Source: Pseudobacillus wudalianchiensis (GTDB taxonomy: Bacteria > Bacillota > Bacilli > Bacillales > Domibacillaceae). Taken from it: DNA of 64,000 nucleotides. Position numbers and translations under genes: made by a program. The notes beneath the pieces are model-generated. The model saw nothing but the letters and a program-made list of their open reading frames with translations, made no database searches and was not told the DNA's origin. This document shows, piece by piece, positions 63,778 through 64,000 of the stretch. The stretch's first letter is position 1. The number at the start of each line of letters is the position of its first letter. The stretch is taken from NCBI RefSeq assembly GCF_001685015.1, contig NZ_MAYT01000030.1, positions 186,001 through 250,000 on the forward strand. The letters run 5' to 3'.

Positions 63778-63843
63778 CTAACTAACAGATTGTATGGATG
63801 ATGATTTATTAGTAAAAATTAATAACGAAGGAGCGTTACGTAA

Positions 63844-64000
63844 ATGTTAAGAAAAAATGAAATTGTAACCACAATTTTAAGAGTATTTTTAGGTGCAACC
63901 TTCTTTATTCATGGGTTAGCAAAATTCCAAGGAGGCATTGAAAATACTGTTGGATTTTTTGAAAGCTTAGGCCTTCCAGGGGTTACAGCTTATATGGTAG
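63844..64000 (+). CDS. DoxX-family membrane protein, CatD-like (partial)
   Basis: The gene is cut by the window end after about 52 residues. The visible part, starting at ATG 63844 after GAAGGAG, has ILRVFLGATFFIHGLAKFQGGIENTVGFFESLGLP, the DoxX pattern with the conserved HG-x-x-K/KF and F-x-x-LG-P motifs. In B. subtilis CatD (DoxX) is part of the quinone-detoxifying catDE operon under YodB and CatR, both HxlR proteins; the adjacent divergent HxlR gene supports a similar role. Confidence 0.85.
   Translation, partial: MLRKNEIVTTILRVFLGATFFIHGLAKFQGGIENTVGFFESLGLPGVTAYMV

Noticed and set aside
1-64000. tRNA, rRNA and riboswitch search by eye
   Set aside because: No cloverleaf-like sequences, no rRNA stretches and no recognised riboswitch cores were seen. 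This does not exclude a small RNA.

Overview
The window reads as chromosomal DNA of a low-GC, Gram-positive Bacillaceae member. AGGAGG-type ribosome-binding sites, TTG/GTG starts, lipobox lipoproteins, an S-layer-homology (SLH) surface protein, PhoP-type direct repeats, cre-like sites and the ycsFGI/kipIAR gene set all fit this. No species can be named from the sequence. I see no rRNA, tRNA, CRISPR array or intact mobile element. The window is a patchwork of intact catabolic operons separated by decayed genes.

Layout. 1-4.5 kb: gene debris, then a sigma-54 activator (PAS-AAA-Fis) followed by a metallo-beta-lactamase-fold hydrolase. 4.5-13 kb: an unnamed regulator, an MFS transporter, an AbgB-like M20 amidohydrolase, glutaminase, arginase and an arginine/ornithine-type permease, a nitrogen-scavenging block yielding glutamate, ornithine and ammonia/urea. 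13.7-18.9 kb: a DedA protein, then pstSCAB-phoU on the minus strand behind a clear Pho box. 19.2-24.7 kb: a second sigma-54 activator, three GTATCA-N3-TGATAC palindromes, a perfect -24/-12 promoter, and an operon of ridA (broken), an M20 amidase and diaminopropionate ammonia-lyase, resembling the E. coli ygeV-ygeX-ygeY region. 24.6-27.0 kb: remnants of dpaL, an M20 amidohydrolase, an amino-acid permease, an iron alcohol dehydrogenase and glcF.

27.2-31.4 kb: an acyl-CoA operon (two paired acyl-CoA dehydrogenases, enoyl-CoA hydratase, CaiB-type CoA transferase). 32-33.4 kb: an N-terminally short tyrosine recombinase and an IS3-type orfA remnant. 33.5-39.1 kb: one 1849-residue secreted protein (lamin-tail domains, calcineurin-like phosphoesterase, three SLH repeats) behind four PhoP-type repeats at exact 11-bp spacing, which suggests phosphate-starvation control. 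39.5-43.1 kb: a LysR regulator divergent from scoA-scoB-thiolase (ketone-body/acetoacetate use). 43.7-51.1 kb: a KipR-like IclR regulator, then pxpB-pxpC-accB-accC (minus) divergent from pxpA-ycsG-ycsI (plus). This is a 5-oxoproline locus that also holds, as separate genes, every module of a urea-carboxylase-type enzyme.

51.4-64 kb: a membrane metal-dependent hydrolase, a sodium:solute symporter beside a broken agmatinase, a lipoprotein, a MEDS-domain protein, an NTF2-like protein, a nucleoside hydrolase with a nucleoside MFS transporter, IS6 and PucR remnants, a DUF1697 protein, and an HxlR regulator divergent from a DoxX/CatD-like gene cut by the window end. Three degenerate copies of an intergenic repeat lie at about 52.4, 57.4 and 61.9 kb.

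The observations I consider most worth following are the sigma-54/palindrome architecture at 21.4-21.5 kb, the Pho box in front of the SLH phosphoesterase, and the split carboxylase-like gene set beside 5-oxoprolinase. I did not find a system I can claim is wholly undescribed.
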